Of a stretch of 64,000 nucleotides of DNA, positions 43,773-51,319 are shown piece after piece (within the stretch, counting starts at the first letter, position 1; the number at the start of each line of letters is the position of its first letter). Made by a program: the position numbers and the translations under genes. The DNA is from Evansella caseinilytica. GTDB lineage: Bacteria > Bacillota > Bacilli > Bacillales > Salisediminibacteriaceae. The stretch is taken from NCBI RefSeq assembly GCF_900107275.1, contig NZ_FNPI01000005.1, positions 62,001 to 126,000 on the forward strand. The letters run 5' to 3'. The notes below the pieces were generated by a model. It was not told the DNA's origin, did no database searches, and saw nothing but the letters and a program-made list of their open reading frames with translations.

Positions 43773-43815
43773 ATCATAGCAATCATTGACAGCAATGAAA
43801 ATGAATTTTATCACA
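43773..43815 (-). promoter_or_regulatory. Weak Fnr/Crp-like site and promoter of moeA operon
   Basis: On the minus strand TGTGATAAAATTCATT (43815-43800) has one perfect half-site and two mismatches in the other. TATGAT (43778-43773) predicts a start near 43766, again with the site centre at -41.5. Confidence 0.5.
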
Positions 43816-43847
43816 GAACAGGAGGCTCCATTTTGAAATATCACCTA

Positions 43848-43885
43848 AAAAGCTGTGCCGCAGAATATTTCCCGGCACAGCTTTT
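43848..43885 (-). terminator. Terminator of sco gene
   Basis: Perfect 13-bp stem AAAAGCTGTGCCG/CGGCACAGCTTTT, followed leftwards by T residues. Confidence 0.8.
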
Positions 43886-43918
43886 CGTAAGATGTCGTCG
43901 TCAGTTGTGTTGCCATAT

Positions 43919-44542
43919 TCATTTGATTAAACCGGCCATATCCTTGATTGTCGCGTCAAGATCAAAGCCTTCGTCTCCTTTGTACATCCGGACAATTTCA
44001 TGACCGTTCATTAAGTAAAATCTCGTCGGATGCGAAATATCGTTCTGTTCTTCCACCCTCATCACCGGTGCCCGAAACGAATCCAAGACAAACTCGACAA
44101 TCTCCTCTTCCGTATATCCGGTGATAAATCGCCAATTATCAAAACTGGCGCCGTAAGCTTCTCCGTATTCCGCCATCCGCTCCGGTGTATCGAATTCCGG
44201 ATCAACGGTAAAGGAAATAATCTCCACATCCAACCCTTCGTCAACAATCGCTTCCTGAAGCTTTACCATATTCGGCGTCATCGTCATACAAACCGTCGGA
44301 CAGCGGCTGAAAATCGTTTTGGCAACCCACCACGTATCCGCCATCTCGTCCGTGGACCACGCTTCCCCGTTCTGATCAACACCAGTTAATGGCGTGATGA
44401 GGAACTCTTCTTCCGAGTTCGTTAAATCAATAATCGCGCTTGATTCCGGCGTTGAGTTTTGGTACATGAAGCTGCACCCTTGCAAAAAGACGAACAACAT
44501 CCCGATGAAAATATATCCTTTCCACCGCTTCAACTCCCCCAC
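43919..44542 (-). CDS. SCO1/SenC-family copper chaperone lipoprotein
   Basis: A 207-residue lipoprotein (FVFLQGC, Cys at about 23) with a thioredoxin-like SCO domain: copper-type Cys pair in SRCPTVC (about 77-84) and the distal His in SHPTRFYLM (about 164). SCO proteins deliver copper to the CuA site of cytochrome oxidase. Start is taken as GTG 44542; the ribosome site is weak. It is 12 bp downstream of ctaG. Confidence 0.9.
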   Translation of the reverse strand: MGELKRWKGYIFIGMLFVFLQGCSFMYQNSTPESSAIIDLTNSEEEFLITPLTGVDQNGEAWSTDEMADTWWVAKTIFSRCPTVCMTMTPNMVKLQEAIVDEGLDVEIISFTVDPEFDTPERMAEYGEAYGASFDNWRFITGYTEEEIVEFVLDSFRAPVMRVEEQNDISHPTRFYLMNGHEIVRMYKGDEGFDLDATIKDMAGLIK

Positions 44543-44554
44543 CTGCTTTCAACA

Positions 44555-45472
44555 TTATCCATTCGTTTGAACCATTTCGTATTCTTTATATTTTACTTTG
44601 GCATTATCCGACTTATCCCGTTTCATCCACTGGCGGAATACATAGCCGATCGCCACGCCATAAACCAGCTCCTGCGTCACCTTCATCATCGCGCCTCCAA
44701 GCTGCTGATCATGCAACGGGGAAAGCAGGGAAATCCGCTGCTCACCGGTAGTAAACACATCATACGGAATTTCCGTTCCCGGCGGCAGACAATAACTGAT
44801 CGCCATCGCCCACGTTGCCGGATCGGTATAAACGGCATATAAAGGTTTTCCAGCAAAAATGATCAAGACACAGGCAGGCGTAAACAAAACACCGCTCGCA
44901 AACATATAACCCACTTTTTTCAGTTCGGTGAGCTCATAGGCGGTTTTTATCCGCGGAATCAGGTGCCACCACATCAAACCGGCAGCAGCAAGCATCAGCA
45001 ACTGGTACAGATTGTGAAGCCCGTTGTTAGCAATTAAATAATCAAAAGTGGACGGCATGTGATAAAACGATATCAGCGCGTTAAACAACACAAGCCCGAT
45101 CAACGGATGACCGATCACTTTAAATATCCGCCGTAAAAACTTCCGCTTTGCCAGAAACGCAAAAAACCACGACGGTATCCCCAATAACAGCAGCGGCGGG
45201 GCAATTAGATAAACGATTGCCATCGACAGCATGTGCATGCTCAGCATTAGATGTCCCAAAACATACAGCGGTCCGCCGAAGCCCAAATAGATCGCCAGAA
45301 GGCCTAAATGAAAATATATTTTTCTCCGTACCGGCACCGGTTTGGCATCCGCGAACGAATCACGCAAAGGACCGGTGACCCAAAAATAAACAAAGCTGAA
45401 AATAATGAGCAGAAAAATCAATTCCGGTGTCCAGATCGTTCTTGCTGAGAACGTAGTAAAAAATTGGTCCAA
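44555..45472 (-). CDS. ctaG: Cytochrome c oxidase assembly factor CtaG
   Basis: A 305-residue polytopic CtaG (Bacillus caa3_CtaG type), with about seven membrane segments and conserved His residues in GHLMLSMHMLSM and HNLYQLLM. It is needed for caa3 oxidase assembly in B. subtilis. The GTG at 45481 touches AAAGGAGG, so TTG 45472, nine bases away, is preferred. Cotranscribed with sco. It represents the aerobic side of respiration next to the anaerobic island; ctaCDEF genes are not in the window. Confidence 0.92.
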   Translation of the reverse strand: MDQFFTTFSARTIWTPELIFLLIIFSFVYFWVTGPLRDSFADAKPVPVRRKIYFHLGLLAIYLGFGGPLYVLGHLMLSMHMLSMAIVYLIAPPLLLLGIPSWFFAFLAKRKFLRRIFKVIGHPLIGLVLFNALISFYHMPSTFDYLIANNGLHNLYQLLMLAAAGLMWWHLIPRIKTAYELTELKKVGYMFASGVLFTPACVLIIFAGKPLYAVYTDPATWAMAISYCLPPGTEIPYDVFTTGEQRISLLSPLHDQQLGGAMMKVTQELVYGVAIGYVFRQWMKRDKSDNAKVKYKEYEMVQTNG

Positions 45473-45639
45473 CGTCCTCACCCTCCTTTCATTTACTGAT
45501 AAAACACAATCTTATTTTTATATACGAAACGGTGATTTATACTCCGTTACAATTTGCTTGATCAGATAATGCTTGATTTTTTTTAAAAGAGAGATAGTAT
45601 TGTTGTTAAAGCTTCTTAATAGTGTTTGGCCAATAAGAT

Positions 45640-45741
45640 TGCTTTTTATCTTTTTGAACAAACACGATGCAATGTGTGGAGCCGATGCATTCTTTTCAGG
45701 CCGGCTGTGATTGGTTTTCTCGCAGGCCGGAACCATTGCCT
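45640..45741 (-). repeat. Interspersed repeat R2, copy e (reverse orientation)
   Basis: Reads CTTTTTGAACAAACAC, then GATGCAATGTGTGGAGCCGATGC and ends GGAACCATTGCC, matching copy d. Located between ctaG and the HAD gene. Confidence 0.75.
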
Positions 45742-45910
45742 TTTAGAACAGCACTTGTAAAGTGCCACTTCATATTTTATCATGTTTCTTAATGAAATAT
45801 AGTATAGTTATAACATGTTTTTATAAGAAAACCCATACATATGCCTGGCAAGAATAGCAGCAGATGGAAACGACACTGCTTTCTTTTCTGACTTTAGAGG
45901 AGGATTTCAA

Positions 45911-46726
45911 TTGAACACTTATCTTATTGCTGTTGACCTAGACGGAACACTTTTAACAGATGACAAAAATATCTCCTTGCGCAATCGCATGGTCCTCTCC
46001 AAGCTGCAACAACTCGGCCACAAGATCGTCATTGCCACCGGAAGACCGTATCGGGCAAGCAAAATGTACTATGATGAACTATTGCTAGATACACCTTTGG
46101 TTAACTTCAACGGTGCATTGATACACCACCCTAAAGATGCCAAAAGCTTCCCCGCTGAACATACGCCGCTGGATCAGTCGACTGCCAAAACCATCATCAG
46201 CACCTGTGAAACATTCCGTGTCCAAAACATCATGGTGGAGGTCATGGACGAATATTACATGCGTTATCAAAATCAGGGCTTTGCCGATGCTTTTACTTTA
46301 GGACAACATCCGGTCAATTATGGAAATCTGCTTGAGTTATTATCAACTGACCCTACTTCCTTGCTCATCCATCCGGAGGAACATAATTCTCAGGAGCTTG
46401 TTGATTTACTAGACGATGCGCATGCCGAGGTAATTGAACAGCGATCCTGGGGAGCACCGTGGCACGTGATTGAAATCGTCAAGGCCGGTTTGAACAAAGC
46501 GGTCGGGTTACAGAAAATTTCAGACTATTACCAAATACCAAGGGAAAGAATCATTGCCTTTGGCGATGAAGACAACGACCTGGAAATGATCGAATATGCC
46601 GGCTGCGGGATTGCGATGGGAAATGCCATTGAGGAGTTGAAGGGCATTTCCGATGAGATCACCGTCACAAACGAAGAAGACGGCGTGGCACTGTTTCTTG
46701 AGGAACGCTTCCAATTAACGAAGTAA
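45911..46726 (+). CDS. Cof-type HAD-IIB phosphatase
   Basis: The 271-residue HAD enzyme has DLDGTLL (about 9-15, nucleophile Asp), ATGRP (motif II), Lys in the KAGLNKAVGL region (motif III) and GDEDNDLEMIE (motif IV), with a Cof-type C2B cap. Members dephosphorylate sugar phosphates, FMN or similar. TTG 45911 follows TAGAGGAGG. Monocistronic; substrate unknown. Confidence 0.93.
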   Translation: MNTYLIAVDLDGTLLTDDKNISLRNRMVLSKLQQLGHKIVIATGRPYRASKMYYDELLLDTPLVNFNGALIHHPKDAKSFPAEHTPLDQSTAKTIISTCETFRVQNIMVEVMDEYYMRYQNQGFADAFTLGQHPVNYGNLLELLSTDPTSLLIHPEEHNSQELVDLLDDAHAEVIEQRSWGAPWHVIEIVKAGLNKAVGLQKISDYYQIPRERIIAFGDEDNDLEMIEYAGCGIAMGNAIEELKGISDEITVTNEEDGVALFLEERFQLTK

Positions 46727-46768
46727 TTTGCCAAAAGGAAACGGAGTAGTCCTGTGGTTAGTGAACTC

Positions 46769-46870
46769 GTTTCAGCAGGCTGAAACATCGAGGCATCAGA
46801 TGGGGAGTCTACCCCACCTGATTGACACATCACACCTACGCTAACGCTTAGAAGTGGGAATCTTAACCCT
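46769..46870 (+). other. Possible remnant of an IS200/IS605-type right end
   Basis: Two hairpins in a row, GTTTCAGcagGCTGAAAC (46769-46786) and CAGATGGGG...CCCCACCTG (46797-46820), then GACACATCACACC and GCTTAGAAGTGGGAATCTTAACCC. This architecture resembles the conserved 3' end of IS605-group (tnpB) elements. No transposase or tnpB frame is present. Family assignment is tentative. Confidence 0.35.
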
Positions 46871-46933
46871 AAAGAAAAATATAGATAAAATGGTTGCTCA
46901 AAAAAGAAAAGAAAGAATTGGATAGGAAACGAA

Positions 46934-47185
46934 GCTAAAAAGTACGTTTGGTGCGCGACAAAACCGGGGGCGCCCACCAAACGTACTTTTTTGACAAACC
47001 CGGTTTGTCAAATAAAGTGTGTAAGTACACTTTACTCCCGACAACCCCCGTGAGGGCCCGATTCCAGCTCGTGCGGGACACATTTTCAAAGATGATTAGC
47101 TCCTATTCTTTAACGTATTGCGACTTTTTTACCCACTTCGTTGATGATTAGCTTCTATTCTTTAACGTGTCATCTCTTGCGGGAC
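46934..47185. repeat. Dense palindrome cluster
   Basis: Successive inverted repeats: AAAAAGTACGTTTGGTG with CACCAAACGTACTTTTTT (46934-46991), TTGACAAACCCGGTTTGTCAA (about 46991-47011) and AAAGTGTGTAAGTACACTTT (47014-47033). Then a direct repeat of about 25 bp, GATGATTAGC(T)CTATTCTTTAACGT, at about 47092 and 47146, flanked by GTGCGGGACAC and TTGCGGGACAC. No gene is visible in 46727-47417. Confidence 0.7.
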
Positions 47186-47417
47186 ACCTCGATTTGATTT
47201 TCTCACGCTTCCGTCCCAATTCAGCCATCGAACCCTTTGATTATCCCCTTCCTCTCGATGTAGCATCAGTCATGCCGGTTACCTGCCTCAAAAATAACAT
47301 CCCGATTAAAAAAACTCTCCATGTCAGCATCAGCAACAAAATTTTCTACAATAAAATAAAAGGAATTCCGCAGCGCTTATTGAATCTTGTTATGTATAGA
47401 ATGGGAGGCGGTAATCA

Positions 47418-47870
47418 ATGGTGAAAGTGTACAAGGTGGAAAAACCAGTGAGTATCGAAGTTCGCCTTTCCATCACCAAGTTAATGATGGAACAAATGAA
47501 CGCGCTGAGTGTGTGCATCACCGAAGAAGAACTGTTAAAAACAATTGATCTGGCGATGGAAAGTCCCGGTTGTGAATTTTTCGCGGCTGAGTATGAGCAC
47601 AAAATAATCGGCTGTGCATTTCTTAACACCGGAATCGGGTTAGACAAAGGCGGACCGTATATATGGCTGAACGACTTATACGTTACGAAAAAGCATCGCA
47701 GGCAAGGCGTTGCCGGCAAGCTTCTTCTGAATGTCATCTACTGGGCCGAGCAGGAAGGCTTTAAAGGTATTGAACTGGAAACGGGAATTAATAACATCGC
47801 AACCAAAAAGCTTTATAACTCTTTAGGGTTTTATGATATTGTTTCGAAAAGATACGGACGTCATTTATAG
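47418..47870 (+). CDS. GNAT-family N-acetyltransferase
   Basis: The 150-residue acetyltransferase has the acetyl-CoA loop RRQGVAGKLL (about 96-105) after the strand YIWLNDLYVTKKH and a C-terminal NNIATKKLYNSLGFYDI. It probably acetylates an amine on a small molecule or protein; substrate unknown. ATG 47418 follows GGGAGGCGG. It ends 5 bp before repeat R1 copy C. Confidence 0.9.
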   Translation: MVKVYKVEKPVSIEVRLSITKLMMEQMNALSVCITEEELLKTIDLAMESPGCEFFAAEYEHKIIGCAFLNTGIGLDKGGPYIWLNDLYVTKKHRRQGVAGKLLLNVIYWAEQEGFKGIELETGINNIATKKLYNSLGFYDIVSKRYGRHL

Positions 47871-47875
47871 AGGAT

Positions 47876-48020
47876 GTTCAAAAAGTCCGGGAAACAGCGC
47901 CGGCGATTCTCAACGCCCGCATTGTCCCTCCGTTGCTCACGTACGTTTCCTCGTACGCTCCGCTGCTCGAGCCAGCCGCGCCTTGAGCTTCCTGCCGCAG
48001 TTATGTCCTCCTTTTTGAAC
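47876..48020 (-). repeat. Interspersed repeat R1, copy C (reverse orientation)
   Basis: A 145-bp complete copy with ends GTTCAAAAAG and CTTTTTGAAC; contains GCGGCAGGAAG, CTCAAGGCGCGGC and GTACGAGGAAACGTACGTG when read on the minus strand. Confidence 0.85.
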
Positions 48021-48162
48021 TCACATCTTGATGAAGAGGTGTATTTGCCGATTTTTCATTTTGGAAAAAATATCACGATCAGAAAATGCCGACAGTCGAC
48101 ACAAAAATCCGGCCCAGTCATGCGCCAATCGCACTGCCGGAGCCGGAACCCGCCTTTTCAGG

Positions 48163-48711
48163 CTATGCCGTCTTCAAACTGACAAAGATATCATATAATT
48201 GTTTTTTCTCTTCAACGGTTAGCAACTTTTCAGCAAGGGGAAACAAAATTTCCTCCTCTTTCAAAAAATGGTCCGTCAATGTGTGAAAAATAATGGAAGC
48301 ATGATGAGCTAAATCGCGGATGCTTTCCGAATGATTTTTATCAACAGACGGGAATTTGTCAAAAAACAGCTGCATGTGCTCCTTCGCCGTTTGGTGTTCG
48401 TGCTCCATTACTGCCAGCGGACCATTTTCCTTCCCGATGTATCTTGTCATCAGTTCAAACAAGTGTTGCTCTTCTTTCAGGGAATGAGACTCTATATGTG
48501 AAGAAAACGCCATTATTTGCTCATGCAATTCGTTTAATAAAGCTGCCCGGTCGTCGCGATCAGGGGCATATGCCAGCAACGAAGCCGTATAATAAAAGCG
48601 ATCCATTTCTTTTCGCAGCCTCGGATGCTCGTTTACAAGCTGCTGCAATGCTTGGCAATATTGTTCAGGCTTCTTCAGATCAATATTAAAACAACCTTGA
48701 AAATCTGACAT
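48163..48711 (-). CDS. Hemerythrin-like domain protein
   Basis: A 182-residue helical protein with the diiron-type pattern HEQIMAFSSHIESHSLKEEQHLF (about 64-86), AVMEHEHQTAKEH (about 98-110) and HTLTDHFLKEEEILFPLAE (about 142-160). Bacterial hemerythrin-like proteins bind O2 or NO, or protect Fe-S proteins. Promoter has an Fnr-like box (48803-48818) with the site at -41.5. ATG 48711 follows AAAGGAGTC. It is thus a likely member of the Fnr regulon in this window. Confidence 0.9.
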   Translation of the reverse strand: MSDFQGCFNIDLKKPEQYCQALQQLVNEHPRLRKEMDRFYYTASLLAYAPDRDDRAALLNELHEQIMAFSSHIESHSLKEEQHLFELMTRYIGKENGPLAVMEHEHQTAKEHMQLFFDKFPSVDKNHSESIRDLAHHASIIFHTLTDHFLKEEEILFPLAEKLLTVEEKKQLYDIFVSLKTA

Positions 48712-48775
48712 TGCGCTGACTCCTTTCCTACCTTTATGGGTTCAAAAAAAGAATAAACTTCCTCTTTCATAAACT

Positions 48776-48818
48776 ATCCTATATTTTTTTTACACTGCCT
48801 GGAGTGATTTTACTCACA
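48776..48818 (-). promoter_or_regulatory. Fnr/Crp-like box and promoter of hemerythrin gene
   Basis: AGTGATTTTACTCACA at 48803-48818 (one mismatch). -10 box TAGGAT on the minus strand (48781-48776) gives a start near 48769, 41.5 bp from the centre. Confidence 0.7.
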
Positions 48819-48879
48819 TTTTGTTAATGTTCATAGGATTTTCACAAAGGTTTGACAGTATTATGTCTTGCTGCCAAGT

Positions 48880-48930
48880 AAAAAAGATCTTTTACAAGCT
48901 GCCGACAGCTTCGTAAAAGACCTTTTTTAA
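48880..48930. terminator. Bidirectional terminator
   Basis: AAAAAAGATCTTTTACAAGCTG pairs with CAGCTTCGTAAAAGACCTTTTTT around a short loop, with T-runs on both strands; lies downstream of the NifU-N gene. Confidence 0.85.
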
Positions 48931-49002
48931 AATAGCAAGTGCTTCCCTACTGCCGATTTTCTTACAAAAACGGAAGAAGCTCCGGGATTAGTGCGCAGTT
49001 CA

Positions 49003-49272
49003 TTAATTGTAGACTTTCTGAAAGACCGCTTCTACTTCAGGCAGGATGCTGTCCCACGCTGCGCCCATCTCTTTGTTTACAGTAACGAAATCCTGATAAC
49101 CAAAAATATTGTCGACACCGGCGATCGCCAGCAATTCCTTCGCAAGGGGGTGATCCGGGGAATCTCCTTTTTTAAAAGAAGCGCTTCCCGCTCCCTCAAA
49201 AAGAATTTGATTAGCTGTAAACTTCATTGCGTTTGGATTTGGAGTCGGTTCAGCTCTCACTTCGATTGCCAT
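49003..49272 (-). CDS. NifU/Nfu N-terminal domain protein
   Basis: The 89-residue protein is an isolated Nfu N-terminal domain: RAEPTPNPNAMKFTANQIL (about 6-24), the PLAKELLAIAGVDNIFGYQDFVTVNK block (about 42-67) and ILPEVEAVF. This domain scaffolds Fe-S cluster carriers in longer Nfu proteins, but here the C-terminal CxxC domain is absent, so its role is probably accessory. ATG 49272 follows AAGGAGG. A bidirectional terminator follows. Confidence 0.9.
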   Translation of the reverse strand: MAIEVRAEPTPNPNAMKFTANQILFEGAGSASFKKGDSPDHPLAKELLAIAGVDNIFGYQDFVTVNKEMGAAWDSILPEVEAVFQKVYN

Positions 49273-49488
49273 TTATTCAAACCTCCTTGATTGTCGTTAT
49301 GCCTATCATATCATGTCCCGCATTTAAAATGAAACCGCGCGGTGCAAGTGAACAAATTTTCAGGGCGAAAGCACCGTAAACACCGGCTGAAATTCCGGGG
49401 TCATATGCAGAAAGCGCTGCATACCAGACCCCAACACCGGCTCACCGTCCCATTCTCTCCCCCGCCATTGAAACCGGCGTGCCAACGT

Positions 49489-49520
49489 CAAAAAAACCCG
49501 GATCCGGTTTCATCCGAGTT
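49489..49520 (-). terminator. Terminator of gene ending at 49561
   Basis: Leftward reading: AACTCGGAT pairs with ATCCGGGTT, then seven T residues. The rest of 49273-49560 holds no gene. Confidence 0.75.
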
Positions 49521-49560
49521 TTCCCTGTCCTCCTGTTACTGTCCTGACTTTCCTGTTTCG

Positions 49561-50184
49561 TTATTTCCTCGGCAAAATTGTTTTTCGTGATGATTTTAAT
49601 CTCTCTCTTTCCTTCGAAAGCGTGGACAATTTTGTTTTTATCCGGGTAATTTCCGTAGGATCATCCTTTTCCAATGCTTCTACAAGCTCCATCAGCAAAT
49701 AATCGATTTCGGCAGTCATCACGTATTCTCGTACTTCCGGGTCGACACCATCGAACGTACCGGGGGCGTTCCTCAATGTACGGTATGACCCCATTTCCGC
49801 CTTTTCACCTCCCCCGATTTTCATCACGGAAACGATTTTTCCGTTATCAAAGCAGCTGACGTATATCCAGCCGCCCGTCGACGTTTTCACGATCGCTCTG
49901 CCTTTCGTATCGGTTATTAATTCCTCTAATAAAATAGCTAAATCCTCCATGCAAATTCGCAGCTCATTTAACTGAATCACAGTCAAGTTTTCTTCAAGTC
50001 GCTGAATTGGAATCATCACTTGACCTTCCCTCGATCGAATCACTAATTCCACCGTTTTCTTTTCGTGTCGCCAAGAAATCCGGAATTGTGCTTGGAGCAA
50101 TTTATGAATAAAGGACTTCAAGGCTGGGCGCGGAAGCTCGATGTAAACATCTTGAAACTCAGCCTGAAAGTATCTTTCCTTCAT
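49561..50184 (-). CDS. Hypothetical protein (ER/coiled-coil tail)
   Basis: The 207-residue protein starts MKERYFQAEFQDVYIELPRP and ends in a Lys/Glu/Arg-rich helix (TRIKTKLSTLSKERERLKSSR). It lacks cysteines of note (two), a signal peptide and membrane segments. ATG 50184 follows AAAGGAGCG; an ATG at 50190 is too close. It is divergent from the ywqB-like gene with about 150 bp between. I do not recognise its family. Confidence 0.65.
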   Translation of the reverse strand: MKERYFQAEFQDVYIELPRPALKSFIHKLLQAQFRISWRHEKKTVELVIRSREGQVMIPIQRLEENLTVIQLNELRICMEDLAILLEELITDTKGRAIVKTSTGGWIYVSCFDNGKIVSVMKIGGGEKAEMGSYRTLRNAPGTFDGVDPEVREYVMTAEIDYLLMELVEALEKDDPTEITRIKTKLSTLSKERERLKSSRKTILPRK

Positions 50185-50332
50185 GATCACGCTCCTTTCA
50201 TGTATCTTATTAAAATCGTATGTGATTTGAGAAAAAAAAGAAGATATTTTTCACGTACTTTTTGTCTTTTTTCGCAGGATTGTCCATATCGCCTTCAGCT
50301 AGTAAAATAAGAACAGATGGAGGACGATGCAG

Positions 50333-51319
50333 ATGAAGGAAAACGAAAATATCATTGCTGTTATCACAAGCGGTTTAACATCGGACTGGGAGAATTTTGC
50401 AAAAATAGTTTCTTTTCACCAAAACGGCATCGAACAATTGGAGCAGTGGCTGCTAAGGAAGCGATGGCGAGAGTCCCTCGCTGTCTCGGAGGAAGAGGCA
50501 GCCGTTTTCGCGCCGTTTGTCGTCATGCTCAGCTTTCAGGAAATCCGGAAAAAAACGATCGCAACCCGCTTTTTTTCCCTCAGAAAAGCAAAGCTGGAAG
50601 CGGCGCTGCAACGCATTATCAACGATTTCCCGCCGGCGCCATTCGATATCATCCGGAAAGACCGGAATCTCGCACCCTTATTCCGTCAGCTGTCAGAAGC
50701 GATGAAAAAGGAATTTCATTTCATCTTTCCGCAGCAAGAAGAGACCGCGGATGAAGCTGAACGGGAAAATGATCAGGAATGGCTGAGCAAATGGGCAGTC
50801 CGCCCTCATTTCCCTGTGTATCTACGGTATTATGAAAACATCGAGAACAAACAGCTAAAAAGCAACTTCCAAAAGTTAGCTGCGGACATGCTGAAAAAGC
50901 AATCGCATCATCCTCATGTAAGACGGGTGTATTACCGGCTGCTCGATTATCATCGCAATTATGAAGAAGGGATCGAAGCATTGTTTCATTCGATTGATGA
51001 TCCGCTTTCGTTAACACCGGAAGAGAAACAGTTCATCAAAAAAGCCCGAGACAACGGCAGCTACGACATTCGTGTTCTGATACACCATTTTATCGAGCGC
51101 TTCATCGAAAGAAAAACAAAACGGCATTATTCTGAGGCGATTAACTACATTCAACTGTTACAACAAGATTACGCAAAGGATGATGAAGGATATTTTGCAG
51201 CTTACCTTGCAGCGCTGCAGCAAAAATATTCGCGGTTGGCATCCTTTCAAAAGGAGCTGATAACCCGTGTGCAATCACCATCTAACGATTCACAGTCTGC
51301 TCGTTCAAAGCGAAAATAA
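50333..51319 (+). CDS. YwqB-like partner of the SNF2 helicase, SWIM motif not seen
   Basis: A 328-residue helical protein that overlaps the SNF2-helicase gene by 53 bp and ends in a Ser/Arg-rich tail. In B. subtilis the gene before the SNF2 gene ywqA is ywqB, a SWIM zinc-finger protein; position and length fit, but no CxCxnCxH signature exists in this product, which has almost no cysteine. It may be a SWIM-less relative or a different gene. ATG 50333 is chosen over ATG 50327 because of spacing to GGAGG. Confidence 0.6.
   Translation: MKENENIIAVITSGLTSDWENFAKIVSFHQNGIEQLEQWLLRKRWRESLAVSEEEAAVFAPFVVMLSFQEIRKKTIATRFFSLRKAKLEAALQRIINDFPPAPFDIIRKDRNLAPLFRQLSEAMKKEFHFIFPQQEETADEAERENDQEWLSKWAVRPHFPVYLRYYENIENKQLKSNFQKLAADMLKKQSHHPHVRRVYYRLLDYHRNYEEGIEALFHSIDDPLSLTPEEKQFIKKARDNGSYDIRVLIHHFIERFIERKTKRHYSEAINYIQLLQQDYAKDDEGYFAAYLAALQQKYSRLASFQKELITRVQSPSNDSQSARSKRK

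Noticed and set aside
43846-43885. Fe-S or Mo-responsive leader RNA before moeA
   Set aside because: The hairpin is a simple perfect terminator of the sco gene on the same strand; no molybdenum-cofactor riboswitch consensus was found.
46934-47185. CRISPR array
   Set aside because: The repeated unit occurs only twice and the other repeats are inverted, not direct; no cas genes are present anywhere in the window.
47167-47424. 85-codon frame upstream of the GNAT gene
   Set aside because: No ribosome site, atypical composition, overlaps the palindrome cluster and the GNAT start.
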